This document shows positions 18,467 to 26,933 of a stretch of 64,000 bases of DNA, in pieces. The position numbers and the translations under genes are program-made. Each line of letters begins with the position of its first letter. Within the stretch, counting starts at the first letter, position 1. This DNA is from Salivita marina (GTDB taxonomy: Bacteria > Pseudomonadota > Gammaproteobacteria > Pseudomonadales > Azotimanducaceae): assembly GCA_038144425.1 (NCBI GenBank), contig JAYQNS010000003.1:620001-684000 (forward strand), written 5' to 3'. The notes beneath the pieces were generated by a model. It worked only from the letters and a program-made list of their open reading frames with translations. It was not told the origin of the DNA and searched no databases.

Positions 18467-19002
18467 GGGCCGTCCTTCGAAGCGCCGCCAGCGCCCTCCT
18501 TGGACTCCTGGCGCTGGCTACGCTGCCGGCCTTTGGAGAAACGGAGGCCCTCCGCGCGGGCGATCCCGCGCCCCCCTTCACTCTTCCAGGCACGGACGGC
18601 AACACCCATCGCCTCAGCGACTACGCCGGGCGCTGGGTCGTACTCGCCTTCTTCCCCAAGGCCTACACCGGGGGCTGCACCATTGAATGCAAGGCCCTGC
18701 GGGATGCCAGCCAGGAGCTCGGCGCCTTCGACGTCGCCTACTTCATGGCCAGCACCGATAACCTCGAGGACAACCGGGGCTTTGCGGCGCAAAACAACGC
18801 GAACTTCCCGCTCCTTTCCGACGCGAGCAAGACCGTGGCTGACGCCTACGGCGTGCTCCGGGACAACGGCCTCGCTCGCCGCTGGACCTTCTACATCGAT
18901 CCAAAGGGCATCATCCAACGGGTAGACCGCGCGGTGGATCCCGCGAGCGCCGGCGCCACGCTGGTGAAAAACCTTCGGAGCCTCGGCGCCCCGGAAAGCT
19001 AG
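18463..19002 (+). CDS. Exported peroxiredoxin (AhpC/TSA, Bcp-like)
   Basis: A 179-residue thiol peroxidase. Starting at GTG 18463 gives a signal peptide (VRAVLRSAASALLGLLALATLPAFG) followed by GDPAPPFTLPGTDGNTHRLSDYAG. The active site is FFPKAYTGGCTIECKALRD, with the peroxidatic Cys in GGCT and a likely resolving Cys four residues on, as in Bcp-type enzymes. GTG 18463 gives a 4-bp overlap with the GST stop and is preferred to ATG 18412, which would overlap by 55 bp. Probably periplasmic; reductant unknown. Its stop shares CTAG with the convergent AraC-type gene. Confidence 0.9.
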   Translation: MRAVLRSAASALLGLLALATLPAFGETEALRAGDPAPPFTLPGTDGNTHRLSDYAGRWVVLAFFPKAYTGGCTIECKALRDASQELGAFDVAYFMASTDNLEDNRGFAAQNNANFPLLSDASKTVADAYGVLRDNGLARRWTFYIDPKGIIQRVDRAVDPASAGATLVKNLRSLGAPES

Positions 19003-20057
19003 CAGCGCCCTCCCTGGGCGTCGGCGCGCCACCGGGAGGGAGGCGTGCCGAACCACTTCTGAAAGGCCCGGCTAAACGCCGCCGGATCGGCGTAGCCCAG
19101 CCGATCACTGATCTGAGCAATAGAATCGTCCGTTTGCCGAAGATAGGCCTGGGCCCGCTCCCGGAGCATTTGCTCGAGCAGCTGCTGAAAGCCCGTCCCC
19201 TCCTGGCGCAGGCGCCGGGCCAGGGTTCGGGGTTCGAGCTCGAGCATGGCAGCCACCTCCTCTCGCCGGGGCGGCGGCAGATAGGCCCAGAGCAAGCGCC
19301 GCACCCGCTCGCCCACCCCCACCGACTCCCCAAGCTGGCGAGCAAAACGCCGCGCCAGCGCGTCGTAACGTTTAAAGGGTAAGGGGGAAGCCAAGCGAGG
19401 CGCCTGGTCCAGAGTCCGGGGGCCAAAGACCAGCTGGGCCTCCGCTGCGCCGAAGCGCAGGGGCGCGGGAAGGGGTCCGAGCTCCCCCAAGGGTGGGCCG
19501 GGCAGGCCGATTTCCTGGGGCCGGCTCCCGGGGCCCAGCACGTCCAAGATCACTCGAAGGATGGAAAAGAGATCCTTCCAAAGGCAGTAGTTGGCAAGGG
19601 CGCTATCCCCGTGAGGCAAGATCGGCGGCTCGAACTGCACGACGGCGCCGGCCGCATAGGAGAGCACGGTGATGCGGCAGTGCCCCCAGCTGAGCTCCGG
19701 GAGGGCGAGCAAGCGCTCAAGGGCCACCAAGAGGGTCGGCGCATGCTGCATGGCCAGCCCTAGCACGCCATAGTGATTGACGCCGATAAGGGAAAAGGCC
19801 TGGATAATCTCCCCCGGGGCTCGAGGTGCCTGGCGCAGCATGACCTGCAAGGCCGCAAGCTCCTGGGCGAGGGTAAGGGGAAAGTCTGGATCTTCAGCGG
19901 CGCGCCGGGGCAGGCCCTGGGCTTCAAGGAAGCGAACCGCAGCCTCATCGCTGATGCCCGCCATGCCCAGCTGCCCCATCAGCCCCGCGATGGTTCGAGG
20001 CGCCGCAGCAAGATCCCCCGCGGCCCTCACCCGCCCTTCCGGTGCCCGCATAATCAA
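18999..20057 (-). CDS. AraC-family transcriptional regulator
   Basis: A 352-residue regulator of the OruR/ArgR-like AraC class. The N-terminal effector domain contains LIGVNHYGVLGLAMQHAPTLLVAL, which is typical of the 'arabinose-binding AraC N-terminal' family. The C-terminal HTH region includes LELEPRTLARRLRQEGTGFQQLLEQMLRERAQAYL and the second helix-turn-helix ISDRLGYADPAAFSRAFQKWFGTPPSRWR. It is divergently transcribed from the flavin monooxygenase across 110 bp, so it probably controls that gene; effector unknown. Confidence 0.93.
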   Translation of the reverse strand: MIMRAPEGRVRAAGDLAAAPRTIAGLMGQLGMAGISDEAAVRFLEAQGLPRRAAEDPDFPLTLAQELAALQVMLRQAPRAPGEIIQAFSLIGVNHYGVLGLAMQHAPTLLVALERLLALPELSWGHCRITVLSYAAGAVVQFEPPILPHGDSALANYCLWKDLFSILRVILDVLGPGSRPQEIGLPGPPLGELGPLPAPLRFGAAEAQLVFGPRTLDQAPRLASPLPFKRYDALARRFARQLGESVGVGERVRRLLWAYLPPPRREEVAAMLELEPRTLARRLRQEGTGFQQLLEQMLRERAQAYLRQTDDSIAQISDRLGYADPAAFSRAFQKWFGTPPSRWRADAQGGRC

Positions 20058-20167
20058 ACTCTGTCGGTCGACTACTGTCCTAAATTATCAAGCCAATGAC
20101 CCCGCCGGCAATGGCGCCTTCCCCACAATCGACGCAAACTTGACGTCTTGGCGATGGAGGAAGCCCC
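20058..20167. promoter_or_regulatory. Divergent promoter region between AraC-type regulator and flavin monooxygenase
   Basis: This 110-bp interval must contain both start signals. A GGTCGACTACTGTCC stretch and an AT-rich TAAATTATCAAG block lie nearer the regulator, and GGAGGAAG before 20168 is the monooxygenase ribosome site. I see no unambiguous -35/-10 pair or operator repeat. Confidence 0.4.
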
Positions 20168-21700
20168 ATGTCTGCAGCAAATCAATTCTCTAGCACGACC
20201 TCGGAAGCGGAGCATTTCGACGTCCTCATTGTCGGCGCGGGCATCTCGGGCGTGGGCGGCGCGGTCCATCTTCAGCAGCAGTGCCCCGACAAGCGCTTTG
20301 TGATCCTGGAGACGCAAGGCAGCTTCGGCGGCACCTGGCTGACCCACAAGTATCCGGGGATCCGCTCGGACAGCGATCTCTACACCTTCGGCTATCGCTT
20401 CAAGCCCTGGTCCGGGAAGCCCATCGCCACGGCTGAGGCCATTCGGGAATACATGGAAGAGGTGATCGAGGAAAACCACCTCGCCGGCCATATCCGCTAC
20501 CACCATCGGGTGGAACGGGCCCGCTGGGACAGCGACAGCGCCCTCTGGACCCTTGAGGTCCGGAACAGCGTGGACGGCAGCCTAAGGACCTTCACGGGTC
20601 GCTTCCTGTGGATGTGCCAGGGCTACTACCGCCATGAAAAGGGCTACACCCCCGAATGGCCCGGAATGGAGAACTTCAAGGGCGACATCGTCCACCCCCA
20701 GGAATGGAAGGAAGACTACGATTACACGGGGAAGCGCGTGGTTGTCATCGGCTCCGGGGCCACGGCGGCCACGGTGGTACCGGCAATGGCAGACAAGGCG
20801 GCTCACGTCACCATGCTCCAACGCTCCCCCACCTATTTCGCCCCCGGGGAGAACCGCAATGAGCTGGCCGACTCGCTCCGGGAACTCGAAATCCCGGAGG
20901 AGTGGGTGCACGAGATCGTCCGGCGCCGAATCCTGAAGGATGGGCAGGAGATTACCCGGCGCTCCTTTGAGGAGCCCGAAGCCCTACGAGACGAGTTGAT
21001 TGGTGCCGCAAAGGCCTACCTCGGGCCCGACTACGAGGTAGATAAGCATTTCAATCCGAGCTATCGCCCCTGGCGCCAGCGCCTCGCCTTCATTCCCGAT
21101 GGAGACCTATTCAAGGGCATCGCCGAAGGCAAGGCCTCCGTGGTCACCGATGAAATTGACTGCTTTACGGAAAACGGCATCAAAACCCGTTCCGGCGAGG
21201 TCCTTGAGGCGGATCTGATCCTCACGGCCACGGGCTTTAACCTGTGCATTCTCGGAGACATCGACTTCACCATCGACGGCGAACCCCTGCGCTTTGAGGA
21301 CAGCTACACCTGGCTCGGCATGCTCTACTCAAACGTGCCTAACATGTGTTGGGTTTTCGGGTACCTGCGGACGAGCTGGACCATGCGATCCGACCTGATC
21401 GGCGATTTCGTCTGCCGGCTCTTGAAGCACATGGACGAGACCGGGGTTCAAATCGTCACCCCCACCCTTCGGAGCGAAGATAAGGCCGCACCGCCGGCAC
21501 CCTTCGTGGACCCGGAAAACTTCAACGCAGGCTACCTGCTGCGCAGCATGGATCAGCTGCCCAAGCAGGGCCCCTCCCTGCCCTGGCAGTTCCCCCAGGA
21601 CTACTACCGAGAGCGGGAGCTGATCCCCGCCGCGAAGCTAGACGATGAAACCCTCGTCTATCGCCACGCCACGGCCACGGTCAAAACCGCCGCAGGCTAA
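20168..21700 (+). CDS. FAD-dependent Baeyer-Villiger-type monooxygenase
   Basis: A 510-residue class B flavin monooxygenase. FDVLIVGAGISGVGGAVHL binds FAD, GSFGGTWLTHKYPGIRSDSD is the conserved GGTW segment, and the Baeyer-Villiger fingerprint FKGDIVHPQEWKED appears near residue 171, just before the NADPH-binding VVVIGSGATAATVVPAMA. LILTATGFN ends the FAD fold. It likely uses NADPH and O2 to oxygenate a ketone, steroid or related lipophile. The regulator transcribed away from it is a good candidate controller. It converges on the nitroreductase with stops overlapping by 4 bp (CTAA). Confidence 0.93.
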   Translation: MSAANQFSSTTSEAEHFDVLIVGAGISGVGGAVHLQQQCPDKRFVILETQGSFGGTWLTHKYPGIRSDSDLYTFGYRFKPWSGKPIATAEAIREYMEEVIEENHLAGHIRYHHRVERARWDSDSALWTLEVRNSVDGSLRTFTGRFLWMCQGYYRHEKGYTPEWPGMENFKGDIVHPQEWKEDYDYTGKRVVVIGSGATAATVVPAMADKAAHVTMLQRSPTYFAPGENRNELADSLRELEIPEEWVHEIVRRRILKDGQEITRRSFEEPEALRDELIGAAKAYLGPDYEVDKHFNPSYRPWRQRLAFIPDGDLFKGIAEGKASVVTDEIDCFTENGIKTRSGEVLEADLILTATGFNLCILGDIDFTIDGEPLRFEDSYTWLGMLYSNVPNMCWVFGYLRTSWTMRSDLIGDFVCRLLKHMDETGVQIVTPTLRSEDKAAPPAPFVDPENFNAGYLLRSMDQLPKQGPSLPWQFPQDYYRERELIPAAKLDDETLVYRHATATVKTAAG

Positions 21701-22377
21701 CCCTTCCGGCGGGGGATCCCCTCCGCCTTATCGAAGAACAGCACCTCATCCACGGGACGCCGCGGCGGCGTCCCATACTTTCCTTCGGGCCAGCCGATGG
21801 GAATGAGCGCGCAGCTCGGCGTTTCCGGCGACAGGCCAAGGTAAGCGTCGATCTCGTCTCCGTAGGCCCGATGCGTGGTGGTGAGGCTAGCGCCCAGCCC
21901 CACGGCTCGGCAGGCCAGCAAAACGTTTTGAATGCAGGGGTAAAGGGCTTGGTACTGAGGCTCGTTTCGACGGGTCCAGCCCGCCACAAAGAGATGCACC
22001 GGCGCTTCAGCCAGATGTTCCGCGAGGTGAATCGCCGCACGCATATTTCGGCGCTTGCGCTCCGGGTAGGCCGGATCCTTTGCGGCTTCCACAGCAGGGG
22101 CAATGTAGGGGAAGAAGGCCGCCTGGTAGCGCTCGGCGATGAAGGCCCGGCGCTCCGGATCGGTAACCGCCACAAAGAACCAGGGCTGGCGGTTGCCGCC
22201 GCTCGGCGCAAAGGTACCCGCTTCGCAGATTTTGCGAATGAGGGCCTGGGGCACAGGGTCGGGCCTTAGGCGGCGGATCGCCCGAGTGGTGCGGAGGCCC
22301 TCAAGAAGGGGGAGATCCTCACCGAGGGCTGCTACGGCGGCATCGTCTAGGGCGCTGAGATCGGGCGCGTCGCTCAT
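21697..22377 (-). CDS. Nitroreductase family protein
   Basis: An FMN-dependent oxidoreductase of about 226 residues. LRTTRAIRRLRPDPVP starts the fold, APSGGNRQPWFFVAV is the conserved FMN phosphate-binding element, and the C-terminal part shows CIQNVLLACRAVGLGASLTT and IPIGWPEGKYG. Substrates of such enzymes include quinones, nitroaromatics and enones. I choose ATG 22377, which has GGAGAG four bases upstream, over an in-frame TTG 15 bp earlier. Confidence 0.92.
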   Translation of the reverse strand: MSDAPDLSALDDAAVAALGEDLPLLEGLRTTRAIRRLRPDPVPQALIRKICEAGTFAPSGGNRQPWFFVAVTDPERRAFIAERYQAAFFPYIAPAVEAAKDPAYPERKRRNMRAAIHLAEHLAEAPVHLFVAGWTRRNEPQYQALYPCIQNVLLACRAVGLGASLTTTHRAYGDEIDAYLGLSPETPSCALIPIGWPEGKYGTPPRRPVDEVLFFDKAEGIPRRKG

Positions 22378-22460
22378 GGTGCTCTCCACCAAAAAACGAT
22401 CATTGTGCCGCGCTCGCTAGGCAAGCGCGACGGCTAGGCACAAACCCAGCCCCCTAGGCT

Positions 22461-22664
22461 TTAGGCCGCAACCTCTGCCGAGCAGTCGTCGTTGGCGGCC
22501 GCCGGCGTCGGAGCGGGCGCCGGAACCCCTGGGGCCTTCGCCACGGGCACGACCTCCGCGTAGCGCCAAGAGGCTACTGGGTAGGAAAGCTCAGGAAGGA
22601 GGCCAGCGGACAGCAACATGGGTTGGTTAAGGTAGAGTTCAGCAAAGCGCTTCAGCAATGACAT
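22461..22664 (-). CDS. Small hypothetical protein
   Basis: A 67-residue protein I do not recognise. It begins MSLLKRFAELYLNQPMLL, a short amphipathic helix, and ends in an Ala/Pro-rich tail (APGVPAPAPTPAAANDD). GGAG sits about 10 bases before the ATG. It has no membrane span or cofactor motif. It lies between dacB and the nitroreductase on the same strand. It could be a real small gene or a chance frame. Confidence 0.45.
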   Translation of the reverse strand: MSLLKRFAELYLNQPMLLSAGLLPELSYPVASWRYAEVVPVAKAPGVPAPAPTPAAANDDCSAEVAA

Positions 22665-22760
22665 GGGGGTTTACTCCGAAGTGGGGGTTCGGGACGGGCC
22701 GGACCTTACTCCTTTTATTTCCTCTGGCAAGGAAAAGTTGACGAACGGCCCGAAATCTCC

Positions 22761-24326
22761 CTAATCCGCCCAAAGCGCCTGCAGCACAGCCTCCTGAAGG
22801 GACGGTCCGAGGCCCCGCTCCGCTTCCTGAGCTTCCAGCATCAGGACCACCGCAAGGCGCCGCCCCTGCCGGGTCCGTAGAACCCCTGCAACATTCGACA
22901 CGCCCACGAGGGTGCCCGTTTTCAGGTGCGCCTGCGCAGCAAGGGGCGTGCCCCCGAAGCGGTTGCGCAACGTGCCGTCGACCCCGGCAATAGGCAGCGC
23001 GTGTAAAAACTCTGGCATGCGCGGGGACCGCCAAAGTAGGCGGATCACCGCGCCCAGCTGCGCTGGGCGCATCCGATCCTTCCGGGCCAGACCCGCGGGA
23101 TGGCTGAGCACCGCATCGCTGAGATCCACCCCCTCCGCCCCGTAGATTTCCTTTAGGGCCTGCCACCCCGCCGCCTCCGTACCCGAACCCGCATATACCC
23201 GGCCCAGGGTGAGGAGGAGCTGGGTGGTCATGACGTTGTTACTGTTTTTACCTAGGCGCCAAACAATTTCATCAAGGGGCGAGGAACGCTGGCGCAGCAG
23301 GCGGGCCGCTGGCGCCGGAATCTGCTCGCGCGCTCGGGGCGGAAGACGATCAAAGCTATCTGCCTCGGCCCGAGCCTCCACCTTAAGGGCGCCGGGCGCT
23401 ACGGCCCCTGCCCATTGCCCCCCGAGCGCTTCGAAGAGCACGCGGAAGCGATCCCCCAGATAGCGCTCTGGGGTTAGAACGCTGCGCGTAAGGGCATAGC
23501 GCCGGCAGCCGTCGGGGAAGGACCCTTCTAGGCGCAGGGTATCGCGGGCGGGGCCCAGCACGTTGATCGCTACCCCACGCTGGTAACCCCGGCAAGGGCC
23601 GGGCACGAGCTTCAACCGATTCTCGATGCGCAGGGAAGGCAGCTCCGGAGACAGCTGCGCCTCCACCCCGCTGGCCCCGGGGCGAAGGGTGACGGTGGCC
23701 GCAGTGAAATTCGGCAACAGGGCATGGGCGGGCAGGTTGTAGAGCCGATCCCCCTGCCCATCAAAGGCATCCCGAGGTCGAGCCGTAGGCGACAGGGCAC
23801 TCCCATCGACCCGCAGGGCGCCCTCGATTCGGGATACCCCGACGCCGCGAAGCGCAGAAACAAAGCGATAAAGCGCTTCATCGTTAAAAAAGGGATCACC
23901 CTCGCCCCACAGCAGTAGATCTCCCTGAAGAACCCCCTCGCGCAGGGGTCCTTCGGCCCAGGCCTCCGTGTGCCAGCGGAACGCCGGGCCCAGGAAGAGC
24001 AGGGCCGCACCCATGGGGAGGAGCTTTACGAGGGACGCCGGGGGGCGCGGTCGCTCCGCAGCCTCGGAAGTGAGCACCAGGTCACGATCAAGATCGAGCA
24101 CCCAGAGGGACGCGCTGTCCTCGGGCAGGCGCAAGCTTTTCAGCGCTCGGCGAAGCGCATCGACCCCGGGGGCAAAAGCCTGAGGGCCCGACCTCTCCCG
24201 ACCCGAAGCCGCGCCTTCGTCCCCTTGAAATTCAGCGCCTAGGGCACCCTGCGCTAGAAAGCTTTGAAGCACCAGGAGGATCGCTGCCACACGCACCCCG
24301 GGGCGTCCCGAGCGACCCGGACCCAT
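22761..24326 (-). CDS. dacB: D-alanyl-D-alanine carboxypeptidase/endopeptidase (PBP4, DacB)
   Basis: A class C low-molecular-mass penicillin-binding protein of about 521 residues that trims or cleaves peptidoglycan cross-links in the periplasm. After a signal segment (VRVAAILLVLQSFLAQGALG) come the three active-site motifs: SxxK as PPASLVKLL, SxN as KNSNNVMTTQLLL and KTG as HLKTGTLVG. VDGTLRNRF is also family-typical. The usual DGSGLSR is here SHPAGLARKDRM, a modest variation. I start at ATG 24326; an upstream ATG at 24353 is possible. Confidence 0.92.
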   Translation of the reverse strand: MGPGRSGRPGVRVAAILLVLQSFLAQGALGAEFQGDEGAASGRERSGPQAFAPGVDALRRALKSLRLPEDSASLWVLDLDRDLVLTSEAAERPRPPASLVKLLPMGAALLFLGPAFRWHTEAWAEGPLREGVLQGDLLLWGEGDPFFNDEALYRFVSALRGVGVSRIEGALRVDGSALSPTARPRDAFDGQGDRLYNLPAHALLPNFTAATVTLRPGASGVEAQLSPELPSLRIENRLKLVPGPCRGYQRGVAINVLGPARDTLRLEGSFPDGCRRYALTRSVLTPERYLGDRFRVLFEALGGQWAGAVAPGALKVEARAEADSFDRLPPRAREQIPAPAARLLRQRSSPLDEIVWRLGKNSNNVMTTQLLLTLGRVYAGSGTEAAGWQALKEIYGAEGVDLSDAVLSHPAGLARKDRMRPAQLGAVIRLLWRSPRMPEFLHALPIAGVDGTLRNRFGGTPLAAQAHLKTGTLVGVSNVAGVLRTRQGRRLAVVLMLEAQEAERGLGPSLQEAVLQALWAD

Positions 24327-24452
24327 GCTAGGCTTTTTGCCCGGATCGACCATCGATCGATGCTCCTCTCACGACCGCAACGCGCCAAAGCCCATTGCGC
24401 CGGCGACGCAGTGCTCGCTACGGGACCCTCGCGTCACGTTGCCTCCTAAGCC

Positions 24453-25198
24453 GGTGGGAAGTCGCTCCGATGCGACCCCCGTAAAAGAGTGATCATGGCA
24501 CGGCAAGCGCCCTCCCTGCTGAGCGCCCTTCGCCTCGTCCTTGGCAGCGAGGCCCCACCTTCGTCCTTCCCCCTATTGCGGGAACGGAGGCAACCCTTGC
24601 GCCAGCGCGTCGCCGCTGTCATCGAAGCGACGCCCGTACTCCAGACCCTGGAGCAAAGGTCTCGGCGCCTACGCCTGAAACGCAATCTTGCCCAGAACGA
24701 TCTGCGCCCGGAGCTCGATTTTTCCCTCAAGCTTGCGAAGGATCTGGGGCAGGGACCCCGAACCCTCAATGGCAATGACGTGATCACGGGCTTTGAGTTC
24801 TCCTTGCCCCTGCAACGACGCAAGGCACGGGGCGCCGGGGAAGAGGCAGAAGCGGCGCTTCAGGCCGTCACCTACCGGCAAGCGCAGGAGATGGATGCGC
24901 TTCGCCTGGCAATTTTTCGTCTTCAGGAAACGGTGGCTGCCGCGGCGGACTTCGCGGCCCTCGCCGACCAAGAGGCGTAGGCTGCGAAGACCCTAGAAGC
25001 AGCGGAATGAGTGAAGTTTCGCGAAGGGCGAGCAGCCTTTTTATTTTAAACGATCGGGAAGAAAACACCGCCGATGCTCAGGTGCGGGCCCTTGATGCCC
25101 AGCTGGCCTTCCAGCAAGCTGTAGCGGACTTTCCCCTGGTTACGGCGGATCGGGCTCGCCTGGGCCTTGCTCCCCTACCCCCAATGGAGGCGCCCTAA
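24453..25198 (+). pseudogene. Decayed TolC-family outer-membrane efflux protein
   Basis: Remnant of a TolC/OprM-like channel. One open frame (ATG 24495 to 24980) carries QTLEQRSRRLRLKRNLAQNDLRPELDFSLKLAKDLGQG, a familiar segment of this family, and a second (from about 25007) carries SSLFILNDREENTADAQVRALDAQLAFQQAVADF. Between them are an in-frame TAG (24978-24980), a TGA and a shift of frame; EAAE...FREG of the family can be read through the break. About 235 codons remain of a usual 420-480, and no signal peptide or N-terminal repeat is left. No partner RND or ABC pump is present. The internal TAG is not in a homopolymer, so real decay is likely. Confidence 0.8.
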
Positions 25199-25201
25199 GC
25201 C

Positions 25202-25492
25202 ATGCCCCTACTGAGCGATGAAGCCCGCACCACGGCCCTCGCGGACCTGCCCGCCTGGAGCCTCGACGCTGACGGTACGGTGATCAGCCGGCGCTTTACC
25301 TTCCCGGACTTTTCCAGCGCCATGGCCGCCATGATCCGTGTAGCCTTTGAGGCGGAAGCCCTGGGCCATCACCCGGATTGGGCGAACAGCTACAACCGGC
25401 TGGAGGTCCGCCTCACCACCCACGATGCCGGGGGCCTCACGGAGAAGGACGTCGCCCTGGCAAAGGTCTTTGAAGCATTCTGCGCGCCCTAG
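25202..25492 (+). CDS. phhB: 4a-hydroxytetrahydrobiopterin (pterin-4a-carbinolamine) dehydratase
   Basis: A 96-residue protein of the PCD/DCoH family that dehydrates 4a-hydroxytetrahydrobiopterin. The diagnostic segment EALGHHPDWANSYNRLEVRLTTHDAGGLTEKD is complete, including the catalytic His-His pair. No phenylalanine hydroxylase gene is in the window, so a role in pterin or molybdopterin handling is also possible; the next gene encodes a molybdopterin-binding-like protein. It starts 3 bp after the last fragment of the TolC pseudogene. Confidence 0.95.
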   Translation: MPLLSDEARTTALADLPAWSLDADGTVISRRFTFPDFSSAMAAMIRVAFEAEALGHHPDWANSYNRLEVRLTTHDAGGLTEKDVALAKVFEAFCAP

Positions 25493-25527
25493 GCGCGTAT
25501 ACTGAAACTCGCATTTACGGAGCTGTC

Positions 25528-26286
25528 ATGAGCTTTCAACCCGTTACCGCTTGCGTCCTTTTGATCGGCAATGAGCTCCTTTCCGGTCGAACGCAGGATG
25601 CAAACCTTGCGCACCTGGCCACGACCCTTAACGAGGTGGGCGTCTCCGTGCACGAGGCCCGGGTCATCCCCGACGATCGCACCGTCATCATCGAGACCTT
25701 AAACAGCGTACGGACGCGCTTTGACTACGTCTTTACCACCGGGGGCATCGGGCCTACCCACGACGACATCACGGCGGAATGCGTGGCCGACGCCTTTGCC
25801 GTGCCTCTGGTGATGAATGAAGAAATCGCCGAGACCATCCGCGGCTTCGCCAAGGTCCGGGGCATGAGCGATACGGTCCTCGCCGCCAGCCTGCGTATGG
25901 CGCGTGTGCCCGAGGGCGCACGGCTTCTGCCCACGGACGTGGGCGCCCCGGGCTTTGCCATCGACAACGTTCATGTCATGGCGGGCATCCCAGCGGTGAT
26001 GCAGTCCATGATCAGCAAGCTCGCCCCCACCCTAAGGGGCGCCCGCCCGGTGCGGAGCCGCAGCGTCGGTGCCTACCTCGGGGAAAGCACCATTGCCGAT
26101 GCGCTGACGGCGCTACAAGACCGCTTCAACGACGTCGATCTTGGCTCCTACCCCTTCAACGATGAGGGCCGCTACGGCACCACCCTCGTGGCCCGGGGCA
26201 CGGATGAAGGCCGCCTGGATGCTGTGCTCGAGGCGCTCCGCCAGCTCATCATTGACCACGGGGCTGAGCCCCTGGCGCGAAGCTAG
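25528..26286 (+). CDS. CinA N-terminal-like molybdopterin-binding domain protein
   Basis: A 252-residue stand-alone MoaB/Mog-like (COG1058) domain. ACVLLIGNELLSGRTQDAN and FTTGGIGPTHDDITAECVADAF are the hallmark motifs, and HVMAGIPAVMQSM closes the core. The C-terminal PncC deamidase half of full CinA is absent. The function of such short forms is unsettled; they may hydrolyse ADP-ribose or bind nucleotide-like ligands. It lies 35 bp after the pterin dehydratase and shares CTAG stops with the convergent flavin-binding protein. Confidence 0.92.
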   Translation: MSFQPVTACVLLIGNELLSGRTQDANLAHLATTLNEVGVSVHEARVIPDDRTVIIETLNSVRTRFDYVFTTGGIGPTHDDITAECVADAFAVPLVMNEEIAETIRGFAKVRGMSDTVLAASLRMARVPEGARLLPTDVGAPGFAIDNVHVMAGIPAVMQSMISKLAPTLRGARPVRSRSVGAYLGESTIADALTALQDRFNDVDLGSYPFNDEGRYGTTLVARGTDEGRLDAVLEALRQLIIDHGAEPLARS

Positions 26287-26837
26287 CGATCCTCAAAGGC
26301 CGGCAAGCCATCGAGGCTTCGCCGGTTATTCTTCTGCCGATAAGCAGCCAGGCCCTCCGGCCCCCGCTTCTCCGCCCAACGATCAAGCACATCCCGCGGC
26401 TCGAGGAGCGCCATCTTCGGCACCGAGTAGCCGCAGGAATCATTGATGCGGGAAACCTTCAAGGTCATGACCGCCCGAGCCCCGGGCCCCGGGGTGATGG
26501 CCAGCCGGGCGATATCCTCATCGAAGGCTGCCGTCCCCACCTGCGTCGCCCTTCCCCGCCCGTAGAGTCGAAGAATGCGCGGTGGCCCTTCGAAGGCGCA
26601 GAACATGATGGTCATGCGTCCATTCTCCCCGAGGTGCGCCAGAGTTTCCGCGCCGCTTCCGGTGTAATCGAGGTAGGCCACGGTCAGGGGGTCGAGAACG
26701 CGAAAGCTATCAAGCCCCTTGGGGGACAGGTTCACGTGTCCCTCGGCGGACAGGGGCGCTGTGGCGACAAAGAACAGGGGCTGCCTTTCAATCCAGCGGG
26801 CAAGCTCCGGGGTCAGCTCGGGAATGGTCTTGGCCAT
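26283..26837 (-). CDS. Pyridoxamine 5'-phosphate oxidase family protein
   Basis: A 184-residue split-barrel flavin-binding protein. The segment FFVATAPLSAEGHVNLSPKGLDSFRVLDPLTVAYLDYTGSGAETLAHLGENGRMTIMFCAFEGPPRILRLYGRG is typical of the general stress/PNPOx-like group, which bind FMN or F420. It is not the biosynthetic PdxH, which has a different C-terminal signature. Start ATG 26837 is preceded by GGAGA; longer in-frame reading enters the promoter of the divergent SDR. Confidence 0.9.
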   Translation of the reverse strand: MAKTIPELTPELARWIERQPLFFVATAPLSAEGHVNLSPKGLDSFRVLDPLTVAYLDYTGSGAETLAHLGENGRMTIMFCAFEGPPRILRLYGRGRATQVGTAAFDEDIARLAITPGPGARAVMTLKVSRINDSCGYSVPKMALLEPRDVLDRWAEKRGPEGLAAYRQKNNRRSLDGLPAFEDR

Positions 26838-26933
26838 GGGGTCTCCGCGGGGGACGGTGGGGAGTGATTGGGCTACTCTGACCTTCCTGTCTTGGGGGAT
26901 GCAAGACCTCGATTGCCTAGGGAGACGCGCAGC

